This document shows, in pieces, positions 22,868-33,054 of a stretch of 64,000 bases of DNA. The notes beneath the pieces were generated by a model. That model was not told the DNA's origin, searched no databases, and was given only the letters and a program-made list of their open reading frames with translations. Numbering within the stretch: the first letter of the stretch is position 1; every line of letters starts with the position of its first letter. The translations under genes were made by a program, and so were the position numbers. The stretch covers positions 2,728,001 to 2,792,000 of the forward strand of contig OY751496.1 of the NCBI GenBank assembly GCA_963565915.1. The letters run 5' to 3'. The DNA is from Entoloma clypeatum. Its lineage: Eukaryota > Basidiomycota > Agaricomycetes > Agaricales > Entolomataceae.

Positions 22868-25800
22868 ATGCACATTATCTGCCCAGGCTGTGGATTTTCA
22901 GTCAAACAAACGGGCTTCAGAAATCATACACATACCAGTGGTGACCCACGATGCAGAGCCAAACGACCTCCAATCCATACACCTACGTTCGAACCTCCCC
23001 CACAATCCTCAAACAACAAAACTGTTCCTGACCCTGGAGGCGACATGGTTGTGGAGCCGTCTGGGGACTTCTTCGGAAATTATGCCGATTACAGTGAACG
23101 GGATTTCGGGCTTGAGCCTGAAGCGAAGGAAGCCATGCCCTCTACAGCCGAATTTGAAGCAAAGGAAGCCGTTTCACCTGCAGATGATTTTTTTTCAGAC
23201 GACAGGATTGATGATCATGACGTGGAGGCTTACGGAGAGGAGGAGATAGATGTGGAGGATCTCGATGCAGCAAATGCCGAGCAGGAAACTGGACTGGAGC
23301 CAGAACGCCCACCATGTGATGACCTCCCACAACCTGAACATGAGGAACCAAGCCTACAACACAATCTCAGCGAAGCACGTCGTATTCGAGGGGGTGCAGA
23401 GGAACCTCTTACCCAGAAGCCCTTTGTTGTCAACTTTCCCAATGCCAATGCTGGCAAAATCTACTCCCGCGAGTCCCTTGGGACGAACGACCACTATACA
23501 GAGAAACTTGCTGCGCCCAACAACCCATATGCACCATTCTCTTCGAAGCTTGAATGGGAGATTGCAAGGTGGGCCAAGCTCCGTGGGCCAGGCTCGACGG
23601 CATTCACAGAACTTCTGAAGATCGATGGGGTAAGCGAAAGTTTGGAAAGTCTGCCGAGGCAGTTGGCTCACTTGTGCTGCAGGTTGTACAAGCCCTCGGA
23701 CTCTCTTTCAAGAACTCTCTTGAGCTCAACCGAATCATTGATAACAGTCTTCCGGGTCGGCCATGCTTCAAGCGTCGTGAGGTGATGATCGAAGGGGAGG
23801 TCTGCGAAGTCTTCTTTCGAGATGTGATACCCTGCATTCAGGCGTTATTCAGTGACCAAGAGTTTGCCCCATACATGGTCTTCGCTCCAGAGAGACATTA
23901 TACGGATGAAGAAGAGACAACTCGGATGTATCACGATGTGCATACTGGACGATGGTGGTGGTCAACACAGGTATGCAGTGTTTGATGTTGTGGGTCCCTA
24001 TATATATTTACACATATGTCAAACGCAGGAAGTTCTAGAGCGCGACAAACCTGGCGCGACAATTATACCACTCATTATTTCAACCGACAAGACACAGTTA
24101 ACCCTTTTCCGTAACAAATCTGCATATCCCATCTACTTGACGATCGGAAACATCCCAAAAGAAATACGTCGCAAACCATCATGCCGTGCCTATGTGCTAT
24201 TGGGCTATCTTCCAACCACTCGCCTTGAACATGTCGCAAATAAAACCGCCCGGCGGCGCGAGCTTGCAAACCTCTATCATGCCTGTATGGGAAAGATCTT
24301 GAAACCGTTGAGGACAGCTGGGAGAAATGGGTTATTCTTGACAACTGGCGATGGCATCACCCGCCGCGGTCATCCCCTCTTGGCTTGCATTGTCAGCGAC
24401 TATCCTGAACACATTCTTACGACCTGCACCTTCACTGGTCAATGCCCATCATGTCCAACTCCACATGACGAATTGGGGTCTTATGACCCTCAAAACCCTC
24501 CAAAACTCCGAGAGCTAGAACATGTTTTAGACGCTCTTGATTCATTCGATGCTGATCCGGGCGTTTTCCTCCAAACTTGCAAAAAGGCTGGTGTGAAACC
24601 GATTGTCAATCCATTCTGGAAAGATCTCCCCTACGTCCACATCTATCGCTCCATTACGCCTGATGTCTTGCACCAACTGTACCAAGGCATTATGAAGCAT
24701 TTGATTAACTGGGTTACCCAGGCATGTGGGGCTGCGGAAATCGATGCACGGTGTCGCCGTATGCCTCCAAACCACAACACTCGCCTTTTCATGAAGGGTA
24801 TATCCAGTCTCTCGCGCGTTTCTGGTCAAGAACATGACCAAATGTGTCGAATCCTCATCGGCCTGATCATTGACGCTCCGCTTCCTGGGGGACTCTCAAA
24901 CGCGAGACTACTCGCTTCCGTCAGAGCCCTCCTCGACTTCCTCTATCTGGCTCAATACCCTATCCATACTGACGAGACAATCACACTACTTGAAGACGCA
25001 CTTGAACGGTTCCACAACAACAAATCCATCTTCATCGACCTTGGCATACGTGAGAACTTCAATATCCCGAAACTCCATTGGGCCCGCCATTATGCTGCAG
25101 CCATCAAGCTCTATGGTACAACAGACAACGTGAACACCCAGTACACCGAGCGGTTACACATCGACCTTGCGAAGGATGCCTATGCTGCGACAAACCGTAA
25201 AGATGAGTTTTCACAGATGACAGTATGGGTCGAACGGAAGGAGAAGATTCTTCGCCATTCGCAGTACATCGCCTGGCGTCGACAAGGATCTCCGAGAGTC
25301 AAACCGAAGGAATGGCTCCCACCAGGTCTTGAACTTGACCGTGTAATGCACCTGAGCAAGCATCCGACTGTTCGCGCAGTCACCTTTGACAAGTTGGGAG
25401 AGCAATACGGTGCCCAATTTTTCCGAACGGCACTGGCTCGCTATGTTATTCTTGTCAATGAACCTAACATTACAGCTGCCCAGCTCGAACGCCGTCTATG
25501 GACTATTCAAATCCCCTTCCAAAAGGTTCCAGTTTGGCATCGTTTGAAGTACTTACAGACGGATCCGGTCACTAGCGTGTCGTCAACTGCGGATGCGGTG
25601 CTAGTTCGGCCGGAGGCGAGAGATCGACGGGGGCGGTTGGTTCCTGGACGGTTTGACACCGTACTCATCAACGATGGTACAGGCCAGGCAGGTGGAATCG
25701 AAGGTGAGTTCGAAATGTTCAACTTCCCTCCGACCCGACCATTGTCTAACTAGTACATTACAGGATATCGTGTTGGGCGCGTTCGCGTCATCTTCTCGTT

Positions 25801-26122
25801 GCCAGAGAAGTCTCACCATATCTTGTTCAACGACCCGAATATCTGTGTTCCTCGTCACCATGCCTATGTTGAGTGGTTCTCACCATTCCAAGCTCCCGAA
25901 CCCCACCATCTCTTGCATAAAATTTCGGTTCTCAAAGACCCCAATGGAGGACGTATCTGTAGTATCATCCCTGTATCCAGCATTCGACGGAGCGTACAAC
26001 TTTTCCCCAAGTTCGGTGCTCGGGCACCATCAGATTGGACGAGTAGCAATGTTCTTGATGTTTGTAATAATTTTTTCGTCAACGTTTTTACAGACCGACA
26101 CGTCTATAGAGTTTTGTATTAG
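22868..26122 (+). CDS. Plavaka transposase, copy 1
   Basis: Catalyses excision and integration of the element. The ATG at 22868 gives MHIICPGCGFSVKQTGFRNH, an N-terminal C2H2-like zinc finger (C-x2-C ... H-x3-H) typical of Plavaka. An acidic linker follows, then KLEWEIARWAKLRGPGST. Introns at about 23629-23684 and 23971-24028 lead to PGATIIPLIISTDKTQLT, IGNIPKEIRRKPSCRAYV, YLPTTRLEHVANKTARRR, FTGQCPSCPTPHDELG, SITPDVLHQLYQGIMKHL, FMKGISSLSRVSGQEHDQ, LLDFLYLAQYPIHTDETI, FNIPKLHWARHYAAAIKL and TERLHIDLAKDAYAATNR. A last intron (25704-25764) leads to GYRVGRVRVIFSLPEKSH, SVQLFPKFGARAP and a stop at 26122. This is the full run of conserved blocks and no frameshift is seen, so the enzyme looks intact. 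The long open stretch from 23852 has no ATG of its own and is part of this gene. Confidence 0.93.
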
Positions 26123-26870
26123 TGGGTCAAATTGTGCACAAATTATCATCATAGCGCAAACATTTTACACCTTGAATTTGAATGCCCGAGAATTCGGCAC
26201 AATTATACACTATTCGACTCAACGGAGCATCAAATGCTCAATCTGATCTATTAGTACACGTTTTCAGATAATTGACGCTCATCTTGGTCAATTTCACAGT
26301 TTAGGTTTTTCCTGATGTGATGGCTTGCCCAAAATTCAAACTTCATACAGGTAAGAGGCTTAATGCAAATGTCTCTCAGCGACAACGAAGCACTGAGCTA
26401 GATAAAGAGGTTACATACTTCACAACCTTTACCGAGTCAGAGGTGAAGTCGACGCCCCGAGGACATGCCTTTGACTCATGATCTGAAAACCGGAGATAGC
26501 ATGCCTGAATTCTCTCGATGGATTCCTCTGATGCTCCCTTTAGCATGAACTTCGAAGCTACTGCTTTAGAAAAAGTTGTCATTCATCTGAGGCGTGAATC
26601 CAATTTTTTTCTAGCATGCGATGGGCCTTGCATCGGCCGTTGGAACGGACGTCTTCAGGAAAAACCTAAATGGTAAAATCGGTACCAATGAGATTCACAT
26701 GTACCGAAATTATCCCCAGTGGACAAAATGGACCAGTTGGTGCTCCCATGAACATGGTATTGTTCCATTATCAATAAATTATATCTCATTTGAACATAGG
26801 TGTAGATACAGCCGAATTTTATAACCAATTTAAGCATAGTGGCATACTAAGAGTGCACGATTTTATATAA

Positions 26871-27005
26871 GGTTAAAGCTTTAAAGGGGCGGTCGGTAAA
26901 GGTGTTTGCGCAGAACATGTTGCACGGGTCAAGGACATTACTGCTTGTCCATTCGTCCAGTGCGCGGGCTCCGAAATGAGGGAGGAGGTGGATTCTCATT
27001 TTTCA
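26871..27005 (-). pseudogene. Plavaka transposase C-terminal remnant
   Basis: On the minus strand this stretch reads LLPHFGARALDEWTSSNVLD and then CNMFCANTFTDRP. It lines up with the C-terminus of the complete transposases (LFPKFGARAPSDWTSSNVLD, CNNFFVNVFTDRH). Upstream on the same strand (to about 27110) degraded sequence such as LRVVPIRLRTLG can be aligned with IIPVSSIRRS after a frame change. Confidence 0.8.
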
Positions 27006-27159
27006 TCTTCGTAAGTACTTGTCAGGTGCCAAGCGTCCGTAGGCGTATAGGTACGACACGCAGGTGGTCTTGTTTGATGTCGTCGTCAAAGTCGTTTCAA
27101 ACTCCGCCCGGTAATATGATGCACGTTGGCCTGTGTTTCTCTCGTCTCCGACCACCACC

Positions 27160-28165
27160 ATCTCTCTCTCTCCCTCTGACACCCCTCGTTTCCCTCCCTC
27201 GCGTGCTCAACAGCCGTCTCTCATCTCCAATAACTGTCTCTCACCTCCAACGGCTCCCTCTCACCTCCAACGGCTCCCTCTCACATCCAACGGCTGCCTC
27301 TGCTGCCTCTCGCGTCCAACGGCCGCCTCTCGTCTCCCACAACCATCCCTCGCGCCCAACAGCCCCCTCTCGTGCCCAACGGCCTCCTTGCGTGCCCAAC
27401 GACTGCCTCTCGGCCCCAACGGCCATCTCTCGCCAACGTCTCCTCGTGCCCAACCGCTGCCTCTCGTCCTTTGTCTCGTCTTCAACCACCACCCATCGCC
27501 CTCTCCAATTCTCTCTCTCGCGCTCTCTCTCTCTCTGACACCCCTTGTTTCCCTCCCTCGCGTGCCCAACAGCCGTCTCTCGTCTCCAATAACTGTCTCT
27601 CACCTCCAACGGCTCCCTCTCGCGCCCAACGGCTCCCTCTCGCCTCCAACGGCCGCCTCTCGTCTCCGACGGCCATCTCTCGCGTTCAACGGCTCCCTCT
27701 CGCGCCCAACAGCTGCCTCTCGTCCCCTACGTCCTCCTCTCATCCCCAACGGCCATCTCTCACCCCCAACACCCTCCTCCCGTGCGCAACGGTCGTCTCT
27801 CTTCCCTTGCGTGCCCAACGGACGTCTCTTGCCCCCAACGGCCGCTCTCATTGCCAACGGTTTCCCCTCGCCCCCAACGGCCGTCTTTCGCCCCATCGCC
27901 CTCAACGGCTTGCTCTCGTCCCATACGGCCTCGCGTGCCCAACAGCTTCCCCTCACTCCCAACGGCTACCTCTCGCCCCCAACGGCCTCCTCTTGTGTCC
28001 TATGGCCGTCGTCGCCCACGGCTTCCTCTCGCCCCTAACAGCCGTTTTTTCACGGCGAACCGCAGTTCAAACCCGAACCGCCGTCAGTCTATCCCTCTCT
28101 CCCCCCAACGGCTCCCTCTCGTCTCCAACGGCCATCTCTCATCTCCAACGGCTGCCTCTCGCCTC
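27160..28165. repeat. Minisatellite, about 20-bp units, roughly 50 copies
   Basis: Degenerate direct repeats around the unit CCTCTCGCCCCCAACGGCTG fill about 1 kb; the cleanest run is at 27238-27300 (TCACCTCCAACGGCTCCCTC units). The plus strand is pyrimidine-rich. Because 20 is not a multiple of three and the unit lacks stops, long ORFs appear in all frames on both strands. They encode Pro/Ser/Arg repeats (PNGRLS, PTAASR). I regard these ORFs as repeat artefacts, not genes. Confidence 0.85.
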
Positions 28166-28356
28166 CTATATCGCGGACATGAACTCTTCCTGACCACTAT
28201 CTGTGAGAAGAGCCCACTCAAGTCCCATACAAAGAAGTCAGGTAAGTGACCTGTGAAGTGTAACATACTTACACTGTTGTTCACAGTGTTGCACAATCTC
28301 ACTCAGCCACGACCATTGCCAACAACTCCATGGTTCTTGAGGGAATGGATGATTAG
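28165..28356 (+). pseudogene. DUF6532 C-terminal exons, remnant
   Basis: The plus strand reads LYRGHELFLTTICEKSPLK, aligning with VYHGHLLFLNNIRRDN of the complete DUF6532 genes. A small deletion and frame change follows, then YKEV. A GTAAGT...CACAG intron sits at the same position as in the complete genes, and a last exon reads AQSHSATTIANNSM and LEGMDD-stop. The stop is at 28354-28356. The rest of the gene is missing. Confidence 0.8.
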
Positions 28357-28839
28357 TTGACATAGCTCGTTCTTACCGTTTTTTTATTTTTATATGTCAC
28401 TCGTTTTACATACACAATACACTTTCAATCAATTTTCTATTCTCTCTGGCATGAGATGAGATTATTATAAGTGCATATAACAGGCTAATGATGTGTTCAG
28501 TGAGACATAATTGAGCAAAAGTGATGCTAATTTGGTTCCATTGGAAAGGCATGGAACAGGTGAAATCCCTGAAACTTTCTTTTGGGTCAAATGGATCAAC
28601 CGGAACCAATGGTGTTCATTTGATATGATTTACATCAATTGTGTTCCATTAGTGTGCTATTTATGTTCCATTTGGTTCATTTACACATTTGGGCTTTTCC
28701 TGATGGTTTCAAGCCATTTGACTTTGATGAGATGCTTATTCTCGCCACTCAACAAATTTCGCCTCGGAAGGGGTCAGGTTTCTCTCGGGAATATCTACTT
28801 TGGAAAAGGTGCTTCAGAAGTCCATGGCTTACTTCCTAG

Positions 28840-29093
28840 AGGAGTCTATCCCGCTATCCTTCGAATGTAGTTCCACGTGCTCAGGACGTCAATACTTACA
28901 GTTACAAGTTTAACGCATCCTTGTAAAGTGGGTTTTTCTTTTGGTTGAACTTATTTATTACTGACAGACATCTCATTCTCGCCTAGACCTATCAACAGAT
29001 AATGCATTGCAAGACGACAAGCTGGAGAACATGATTCAACGAGCGAAGCAGTGTCAGAAGCACAAAGAAGGAAAAGCAATTGATCGGGTATCT
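28840..29093. other. Short gap, no gene
   Basis: Flank between the split ORF and the 3' end of the NLS-rich protein gene; nothing recognisable. Confidence 0.4.
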
Positions 29094-30464
29094 TCAGTTC
29101 GTCTCCATATCATCAGACTGGCTCTTCCTCATGCTCATCTTCCTAATCCCAGCTACCATCTGCCTCTCAGCCTCCGTCCGACTCAAGCTTCGCTTCCTCT
29201 TCACACCAACCACGGGGGCCTCCAGTCCGGTCCAGCTTTCTTCCCCATCGGTCCTCTGCGACGAGCTTGACGCCGCACGCGAAACAGTGTTGCTCCTGCT
29301 CCTGCTCCTGGATCCAACGCCACTCTTCTCCGGCGTGGGCGGTCCGAAACACCTGTGGCGAGAGACAGGCCGCAAGAGTACGGCCGCCTTCCGCTGTGAT
29401 CCTGGCCCTTCCGCATCCCCACTCTGCTTCACCCTGTTCTTGTACCTATACACCGGCCGTTTCGTGTTGACAAACGAGGTATCGATTCCCGTCATCGCTC
29501 GATCCGGCGCCTCGATCTTCTGGCTCTGAGAGCGGAGAACACGACGGGGGATACCAGAGGGGCGACTAGACATGCGGTCGGACTGTGTGCGCCGCATGCG
29601 CTGTTGTTGATCGGCCATCTGGACCTCCACCTCTGCTTTCCCCTCCCCGCCCATCTCAACATCCATCGGATCCGCCAGGGGACGCAACACTTCAGCCAAG
29701 ACCTTCCTCCTCTTCGGGTATCGCTCCGCCCCCTTGACACCGATCGTGCCGCCCTCCTCCACCTCCTCCAACCGTTCCAGCCGCGGAGTCACACGAACAA
29801 GCGACATGTGGTGGTAGTGGTTCTCTCCGTTCTTCCTGCCGTGCATCGCCAGCGGGCTCGTCGGCGGGCTGATGGTCGTGTCGGAGACGCTGTCGAGCAG
29901 GTAGACTTCGTTCTCCGCGCGGGACCATCTCACGGGCTTCGGCGCCTGGGGCACGTCCCCGCGGAGCCCGACAATGAGCTCGATCGAGCTCCGGATGAAG
30001 CTGGTTGAGAGGGCGGGGCTGACGTCGATGGCCATGGCGGCTGGGAGCTTCGCGTTGAGGGCGAGGGCGACGCGGATGAGCTGCTCGCGGGACATGGTGA
30101 TGAGGTCTTCGTGGCAGCAGAAAGGGGGCGTGTCGAGGGCGGTGATGACGACGGCATCTTCGGCAGTGTCTTCGTTCTGGAGCGCGACGCGCGATGGGAG
30201 CCGGAAGTTTCGCCCTAGAGGGGGCAGGGCGGGAGGCAGGACATTCTCCTTTCCATAGCGAGAGGCGATGTAGGGTTGTGGGGGCGTCTTCGCTTTGGTG
30301 CTTGGAGGAGTGGCTGTCGAGTTATCCTTGTCTTGGTCAAAGGAGGGTCGGTCTCGGCGACGTTTACCGCCTAAGAGCTCGAGTTTGAAGAAGAATCGAC
30401 GAATGCCCGTGGGTGTGTATGTCTTCTGCTTGGCGCCCTTCGACGATTTGGAAGCTTTGGGCAT
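29094..30464 (-). CDS. Hypothetical NLS-rich, disordered nuclear protein
   Basis: A single-exon ORF of 456 codons from the ATG at 30464 (MPKASKSSKGAKQKTYTPTG). The frame extends 12 codons upstream but only to a TTG. The N-terminus is basic (FKLELLGGKRRRDRP). A helical block (DLITMSREQLIRVALALNAK, then FIRSSIELIVGL) is the only compact-looking region. The remainder is low-complexity and rich in S, R and P with several possible nuclear localisation signals (RYPKRRKV, GVKRKRSLSR) and phospho-like RRTQSD and MRKSQSD motifs. No membrane segment or signal peptide. I know similar uncharacterised proteins from Agaricomycetes but no function. Its start lies about 250 bp from the 3' end of the CtIP-like gene, which is on the same strand. 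Confidence 0.7.
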   Translation of the reverse strand: MPKASKSSKGAKQKTYTPTGIRRFFFKLELLGGKRRRDRPSFDQDKDNSTATPPSTKAKTPPQPYIASRYGKENVLPPALPPLGRNFRLPSRVALQNEDTAEDAVVITALDTPPFCCHEDLITMSREQLIRVALALNAKLPAAMAIDVSPALSTSFIRSSIELIVGLRGDVPQAPKPVRWSRAENEVYLLDSVSDTTISPPTSPLAMHGRKNGENHYHHMSLVRVTPRLERLEEVEEGGTIGVKGAERYPKRRKVLAEVLRPLADPMDVEMGGEGKAEVEVQMADQQQRMRRTQSDRMSSRPSGIPRRVLRSQSQKIEAPDRAMTGIDTSFVNTKRPVYRYKNRVKQSGDAEGPGSQRKAAVLLRPVSRHRCFGPPTPEKSGVGSRSRSRSNTVSRAASSSSQRTDGEESWTGLEAPVVGVKRKRSLSRTEAERQMVAGIRKMSMRKSQSDDMETN

Positions 30465-30710
30465 TCTACGATGGTGGTTTACAAGAAAGAGTGGATCCAA
30501 GTGCGTCAGCCTCCCATGTCTAGTTTGACCTGTGAGGCTGACCTGCTCCTCAGATCGTCAAAGTGAACTGATCGGCACTTTTGGCTTACTAGCTCTCTCT
30601 TCTACAGTGGCAGATAATATGCAGCATACATATATCATGTTCAGTATTGGTATAAAAATACAATTCCATCCGGTGTGGTATGATGTTAACATACGATGCA
30701 TAGAACAAAA

Positions 30711-33054
30711 TCATGAGCGCTTCTTATACCTCCCACCCTCCTTCACAGCGGCATCCACCTCCGCCCGCTTCTCCTCGTGCATCTCCTTGGCCCGCTCGTT
30801 GATCACCGCCGCCTCCTGTGTATCAGGAAACCCGATGCTCCAATAGCCGGGCGGGGTCTTTGCCCGTGCCCAGTGATGTCGGTGCCGCGAGATGGCTTTG
30901 CGGTGTGAGTTGATCTCTGCCTGCCTTCGACCTGGATCCGTCTTCGAACCAGATCCTAGGTTACGCCGTGCACAGGCTTTGGTAGGCGTAGTAGACGGCG
31001 ACCGCCAGCGAGGCGGTTGGAGACGCTCAGGGAGGGGTCCCACCGCTTCGTAATACTGTTGTCAAGCAAAGTGTTTGAGCAAATGCACAGAAAAATATCG
31101 TTGAGCATGACTGACATCTCGACAACATTCACAATCACCCGCCTCCATATGTCGTCTACCCTCCTTGCTCCTGACCACCTCGTCATATTGGAAATTTAGC
31201 CCTCCGTTTCGTGAAGGGTCAATGGCATATTGTGCGTTGATGGTATCTTTGTTGCTGTCAGGATCCAGATAAGCCAACTGCTAGCAGGAAAGAGAACGTC
31301 ACGCACGTTGTGGCCTCCTTGGCATAGCGCCCCCGGCCCTTGAAAGCCGAATAATCACCCAAGCGTTTCGCACTGGAGGTAACGACGTTGGCAGGTGTCG
31401 ACGAAGGAGCCTGGGGCTCGTTTTCCTTGTCCCTGGCTCGCTTCAAAGAGCGGTCTGGGTCGACCATTGTTGGCTTTGACGTCCTGGGAGGCGATGAGGA
31501 GGACGCGACACTTAGTCGGCGAACTTTGGTGGGTTGCAAGGTCTCAGCGTCGCGGGCGACAACATCGACGTCCACTGGCCGCACACGGAGGACGCCCATT
31601 TGAGGAGGGCCCATCGGTTTTGTAAGGAGGCCAAGGAAGCTTTGGCCCTGAGAATCGGGTTCCGTTTGAGATGAAGCCATCGCGACTGGAGAAGTGGCCG
31701 GGGATGTTGACACTTTGAAGGGTCCGATGGGAGGTAGGAATTGACCTATAGCTGATCGAGGCTGAGAAAATGGCTAGAGAAACGAGGGATGAGGGACGAC
31801 ATACCTTGGGAGTCGTCTTCGGTATCTGACGAGGGCCCAGTTGTAGCACGCAGGCTGGTCCTTGAAGTTGACAGGGACGACCTACGCTCTGAACGATGAA
31901 TAGAAAGACGGGGTGAAAGTGAAATGGAATTGACCTCATGTTGGGGCTCCGTTGTGCGATTGAATGAAAAGTTAATGGTTGCCGAGTACTTGTGGGCATT
32001 GAGCTATCTTGAAACAAGGTTGGCGATGAGGACGGCGGCGTATTCCGAACCACAGACTTGTATAGCCACTTCCTGAGCGATGGGGGCCCTGTAGAAGGTT
32101 TTGCGGAGGTCGAATTTGGTGACCCCACTACAGTGGAAGAGGTAGTCGTCGGAGTCTCCAAACGTCGCTTCCTCGTCTCGGGTATCGGAGTCAACTCATT
32201 TTCCTTGTCGGAATTGAAGTTGGTGATTCCGCTCAGAGGCAGTTTGGGTGTAGGAGATCCTTGGTGGCAGGGTCAATTATGATTCAGGTGATACACGAGG
32301 AAGGAATTACCGTCGCCTGCGATGGAATCCAGCCCAAATTTCGCGAGTACTTTCGTCTTTCGCATCACGTTCATGAATTCCCTTCTCGCCTTCTCCTCTT
32401 CACTAATCCCTTCTTCATTGGGGTCTGTGCCCTCTTTGAACAACCATCTGCTGAACTTCCTCCATTTTGCGTAGTCGGCTTTGTATCGAGCCGCGGCACG
32501 TTCTTTCACGTCGAGAAGGTCGTCATATCGCACCTGAAGCACCTTTAATTCTTGAGCAGCCCTTCCACCAGAAGTTGTTCGTTCAGACATGTCAGACCTG
32601 CAGTTGGGTGTTAGCCGCGAAGCGTCCAAAAGACGAATACGGACTTGGACTGGATACAGCTCAAGTCAGCCGAGGCAAGGGCGGATTTCAAGTCCTCCCT
32701 TTCCTGCTCGAGTGCCCTGGTCTGCACCTGAAGCTGGTCATTCTTTCGTTGCTCCGCAGAAAGTTCGCTGTCCAGCCTTTCGACGCGCTCCAAGCACTCC
32801 CTGTAGGGTGTTTCACGGTCTGCGGTATCCACCGAAACCTGCGCCTCGTAAATGTCGTTGAAACCGAGTGACTGTGCTAGGCGTCTTCCCCGCGTCTGAG
32901 CCTCAAAGAGCTGCTTGAGGGTCTCAACGTTTGACCGCTTGAGCCGCTCCACCTTGCGTTCGAGAGTTGCTAGCACTTTTGCATGCTTCTCTTCCAGTAA
33001 TTTATCGCGCTCACGAAGATGAACACTTGAGAATGTGCCCGCCGTGGTAGTCAT
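30711..33054 (-). CDS. CTP1: CtIP/Sae2/Ctp1-family DNA end-resection factor
   Basis: A co-factor of the Mre11-Rad50-Nbs1 nuclease that starts resection of double-strand breaks. Exon 1 from the ATG at 33054 encodes a long coiled coil (LRERDKLLEEKHAKVLATLE, NVETLKQLFEAQTRGRRL) that fits the N-terminal tetramerisation region. The coiled coil continues in exon 2 (AAQELKVLQVRYDDLL). The middle is disordered and Ser/Thr/Pro-rich. The last exons carry the diagnostic Sae2/CtIP C-terminal domain: GDCECCRDYYEAVGPLPE with its CxxC, then AISRHRHHWARAKTPPGYW and GFPDTQE. The RHR motif and the PPGYW-FP signature are intact. SPSTTP just before resembles the CDK-phosphorylated site of the family. About six exons; I did not fix every boundary. 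Confidence 0.88.

Larger units (their letters stand above)
19979..26317 (+). mobile_element. Plavaka DNA transposon, complete copy 1 (6,339 bp)
   Basis: A cut-and-paste DNA transposon of the Plavaka group (grouped with CACTA-like/CMC elements in fungal surveys). It begins with CATCAGGAAAAC at 19979 and ends with TTTTTCCTGATG at 26317, so the termini are short inverted repeats of about 11 bp (CATCAGGAAAA). It is flanked by TG at 19977-19978 and 26318-26319, a 2-bp target duplication. It carries two divergent genes: a DUF6532 protein on the minus strand (20344-22556) and the transposase on the plus strand (22868-26122). Both are open in every exon I followed. Copy 2 at 35233-41571 has the same length; I noticed five single-base differences and no indel. 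Non-coding ends are about 365 bp (left) and 195 bp (right). Confidence 0.92.
26653..28705 (-). mobile_element. Inverted, internally deleted Plavaka relic with minisatellite filling
   Basis: The left edge CTTCAGGAAAAACCTAAATG closely matches the reverse complement of the right end of the complete copies (CATCAGGAAAAACCTAAAC). The right edge GGGCTTTTCCTGATG matches the reverse complement of their left end. So the element lies in the opposite orientation. It is flanked by GT at 26651-26652 and 28706-28707, a 2-bp target duplication. It keeps the last transposase exon (minus strand, near 26871-27000) about 220 bp from one end. It also keeps the last DUF6532 exons (plus strand, 28165-28356) about 350 bp from the other end, mirroring the spacing in the complete element (195 and 365 bp). 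Everything between is replaced by about 1 kb of short tandem repeats. Non-autonomous and decayed. Confidence 0.82.
26518..28839 (+). pseudogene. Unidentified ORF split by the Plavaka relic
   Basis: The frame from the ATG at 26518 (MDSSDAPFSMNFEATAL, then LRRESNFFLACDGPCIG) runs open to the left edge of the relic at 26652. Skipping the element and one GT target copy, it continues in the same frame from 28708 (FKPFDFDEMLILATQQIS, SGFSREYLLW) to a stop at 28837-28839. The element therefore entered an exon. An ATG at 26321, right beside the Plavaka copy 1 edge, could start an upstream exon (MACPKFKLHT followed by a GTAAGA donor). I do not recognise the protein, so the exon structure is provisional. 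Confidence 0.5.

Noticed and set aside
23852..25753. A 633-codon ORF as an independent gene
   Set aside because: It starts without an ATG and is the central exon region of the spliced Plavaka transposase. The same applies to its twin at 39106-41007.
27100..28200. CRISPR-like array of regularly spaced repeats
   Set aside because: The repeats are contiguous and degenerate, with no unique spacers, and the genome is eukaryotic.
27133..28249. Several long overlapping ORFs encoding Pro/Ser/Arg-rich repeat proteins
   Set aside because: They are produced by a tandem repeat with a unit of about 20 bp without stops, are open in competing frames on both strands, and lie inside a transposon relic.
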